Part shown: piece by piece, positions 62,836-64,000 of the stretch
Position numbering within the stretch: position 1 is the stretch's first letter
Layout: each line of letters starts with the position of its first letter
Assembly: GCF_001999725.1 (NCBI RefSeq)
Contig: NZ_MDDP01000015.1
Coordinates: 1-64,000 of the forward strand
Origin: Cellulophaga omnivescoria
Lineage (GTDB): Bacteria > Bacteroidota > Bacteroidia > Flavobacteriales > Flavobacteriaceae
Reading direction: 5' to 3'
Length of the DNA: 64,000 nt
Program-made: the position numbers and the translations under genes
The notes under the pieces: model-generated
Seen by the model: the letters and a program-made list of their open reading frames with translations, nothing else
Told to the model about the DNA's origin: nothing
Database searches by the model: none

Positions 62836-64000
62836 ATGAAAAATACATATAAAAAATTAGGGTTAGTTGCTTTGGGTGTTTTAGGGTTAAATTTAACCTC
62901 TTGCTCAGACGATTTTACAAACTTAGAACCATTGGGTAAGGTGTCTAATGAGAGTTTTTGGAAAACAGAAACAGATGCAATACAGGCTGCAAATGGTTTG
63001 TACCAATTAATGGAAGACCAAGAAATGTTTGGTAGAGGTTTTTTCTGGTACATTAACGCCTCTGATGATATGATTACTGGGCGTATTAAAGCCACAGCAG
63101 ACGTAATTAAAGATTTTAATATTGATGGTAGTGAGGGGAGTTATACCTCTACTTGTTACACAAAATCTTACCAAGTTATTAGACGTGCTAATGATATTTT
63201 GTTAAACGTTCCAGAAATGGAAATATCAGATGACATTAAAAATCGTGTTTTAGGTGAAGCATATTTTATGCGTGCCTTTAGCTACTTTTGGGTAGCACAT
63301 ACATATGGTGATGATGTTAATGGTGGTGTACCAATTATTACAGTAGATAATATGTTTGATGAAGGAGGTAGTTATGCAAGACCTGCTTCTGTTGTAGAAA
63401 ACTACAAGCAAATTGAAGAGGATTTAAAAATGGCAGCAGATTTGTTACCGTTGTTTACAGACTATAGTGCAGAAGATTATGGGCGTCCTCATAAAGATGC
63501 TGCCCTAGGTTATTTAGCTAAAACAAACTTATACTGGGCAGCATATGATGCCTCTAGGTATGCAGAGGTCGTAAAGTATGCAGATGCAGTTGCAACATCT
63601 GGTTCTGGAAGAGCTTTAATAGATACAGATAACCCTGCTGTAGATTACAGAGAACTACATAGCCACTTAAATAATTGGACAAGCGAATATATTTGGTCTG
63701 TAAATTCTGGTGTAGATCGTGGTAGTATTTTATCTGGTGTGATGCTAGAAAACAAAGGCTGGGGTAAATACAACGGTTGGGGTTATTACACTCCGTCTGA
63801 AGGGTTGTATAATGAGTACGAAACAGGAGACGTACGTAGAGGTGTTACTATTTTAAATTTTGGTGATGAATTTAAGTACTTTGGGGAAGATAGAAGATAC
63901 CAATCTGAAAACTCAATCTCTGGTTTCCAGTTTAATAAATATATGTATGAGTTTCAGTTTGAAAACCCTATTGGTCAATATTTAAATCCAAACGGAGACA
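62836..64000 (+). CDS. SusD/RagB-family lipoprotein (partial, runs off the window)
   Basis: The frame is open from ATG 62836 to the window end (388 codons seen). Signal peptide MKNTYKKLGLVALGVLGLNL with lipobox LTSC near residue 23, followed by SDD. SusD features include FWKTETDAIQAANGLYQLM, EAYFMRAFSYFWVAHTYGDD near residue 140 and GYLAKTNLYWAAYDASRYAEVVKY split over two helices. It follows the second susC by 21 nt, as in all SusCD pairs. The C-terminus and any downstream enzymes are not in the window. Confidence 0.94.
   Translation, partial: MKNTYKKLGLVALGVLGLNLTSCSDDFTNLEPLGKVSNESFWKTETDAIQAANGLYQLMEDQEMFGRGFFWYINASDDMITGRIKATADVIKDFNIDGSEGSYTSTCYTKSYQVIRRANDILLNVPEMEISDDIKNRVLGEAYFMRAFSYFWVAHTYGDDVNGGVPIITVDNMFDEGGSYARPASVVENYKQIEEDLKMAADLLPLFTDYSAEDYGRPHKDAALGYLAKTNLYWAAYDASRYAEVVKYADAVATSGSGRALIDTDNPAVDYRELHSHLNNWTSEYIWSVNSGVDRGSILSGVMLENKGWGKYNGWGYYTPSEGLYNEYETGDVRRGVTILNFGDEFKYFGEDRRYQSENSISGFQFNKYMYEFQFENPIGQYLNPNGD

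Noticed and set aside
1-64000. tRNA, rRNA, IS elements, prophage or attachment sites
   Set aside because: No cloverleaf-like sequence, transposase, integrase or terminal inverted repeat was recognized anywhere in the window.

Overview
The window comes from a low-GC member of the Bacteroidota, almost certainly family Flavobacteriaceae. The evidence is two SusC/SusD pairs, SusE-type lipoproteins, type IX secretion system (T9SS) sorting domains of both type A and type B, a PorP/SprF protein, Bacteroidota-type lipoproteins, a hybrid two-component-like regulator, and promoters matching the TTG / TAnnTTTG pattern of the phylum. No tRNA, rRNA, IS element, prophage or CRISPR array was seen. Genus cannot be assigned by eye.

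Layout. 1-16.9 kb is core chromosome: a DUF349 protein; thrA-thrB behind a candidate threonine/isoleucine-rich leader peptide; the bifunctional NAD(P)HX repair enzyme, transcribed divergently; a small SpoIIAA-like protein; ClpC; gyrA with a downstream TPR lipid-free secreted protein; an NlpC/P60-type protein lacking the catalytic Cys; and a thiolase. 16.9-22.6 kb holds a 7TM-HD (PgpH-type) phosphohydrolase and a three-gene acyl-CoA carboxylase operon (biotin carrier, biotin carboxylase, carboxyltransferase).

22.7-43.0 kb is a complete starch/maltodextrin utilization locus in two divergent arms around a LacI-family regulator. The left arm (minus strand) runs MFS sugar transporter, beta-phosphoglucomutase, GH65 maltose phosphorylase, lipoprotein GH13, esterase, lipoprotein GH13. 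The right arm (plus strand) runs SusC, SusD, SusE-type binding lipoprotein, a T9SS-exported multidomain GH13 amylase and a FN3-like lipoprotein. Together they would bind and cut starch at the surface, import oligosaccharides through SusCD, cut them to maltose or glucose in the periplasm, import maltose by the MFS carrier and convert it by phosphorolysis to glucose and glucose-6-phosphate. A 12-bp perfect CG-centred palindrome between lacI and susC is a good operator candidate, and a strong terminator sits directly in front of the exported amylase.

43.1-53.4 kb is a minus-strand module of a 2492-residue T9SS type B surface protein, a PorP/SprF-like protein and an OmpA-like lipid-free peptidoglycan-binding protein. 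The surface protein carries eleven Ig-like modules of exactly 315 bp each, with a three-module (945 bp) block duplicated in tandem.

53.4-64 kb starts with a 700-bp intergenic region ending in a small candidate leader peptide with tandem Cys codons overlapping an intrinsic terminator, directly ahead of a SufS-like class V PLP enzyme. Next comes an HTCS-shaped regulator that has lost its phosphoacceptor His and Asp, then a second SusC/SusD pair that runs off the window.

The most interesting items are the tandem-Cys leader/terminator before the cysteine-desulfurase-like gene, the Thr/Ile leader before thrA, the HTCS with a degenerate phosphorelay, the invariant 315-bp module array, and the Cys-to-Ser NlpC/P60 protein.
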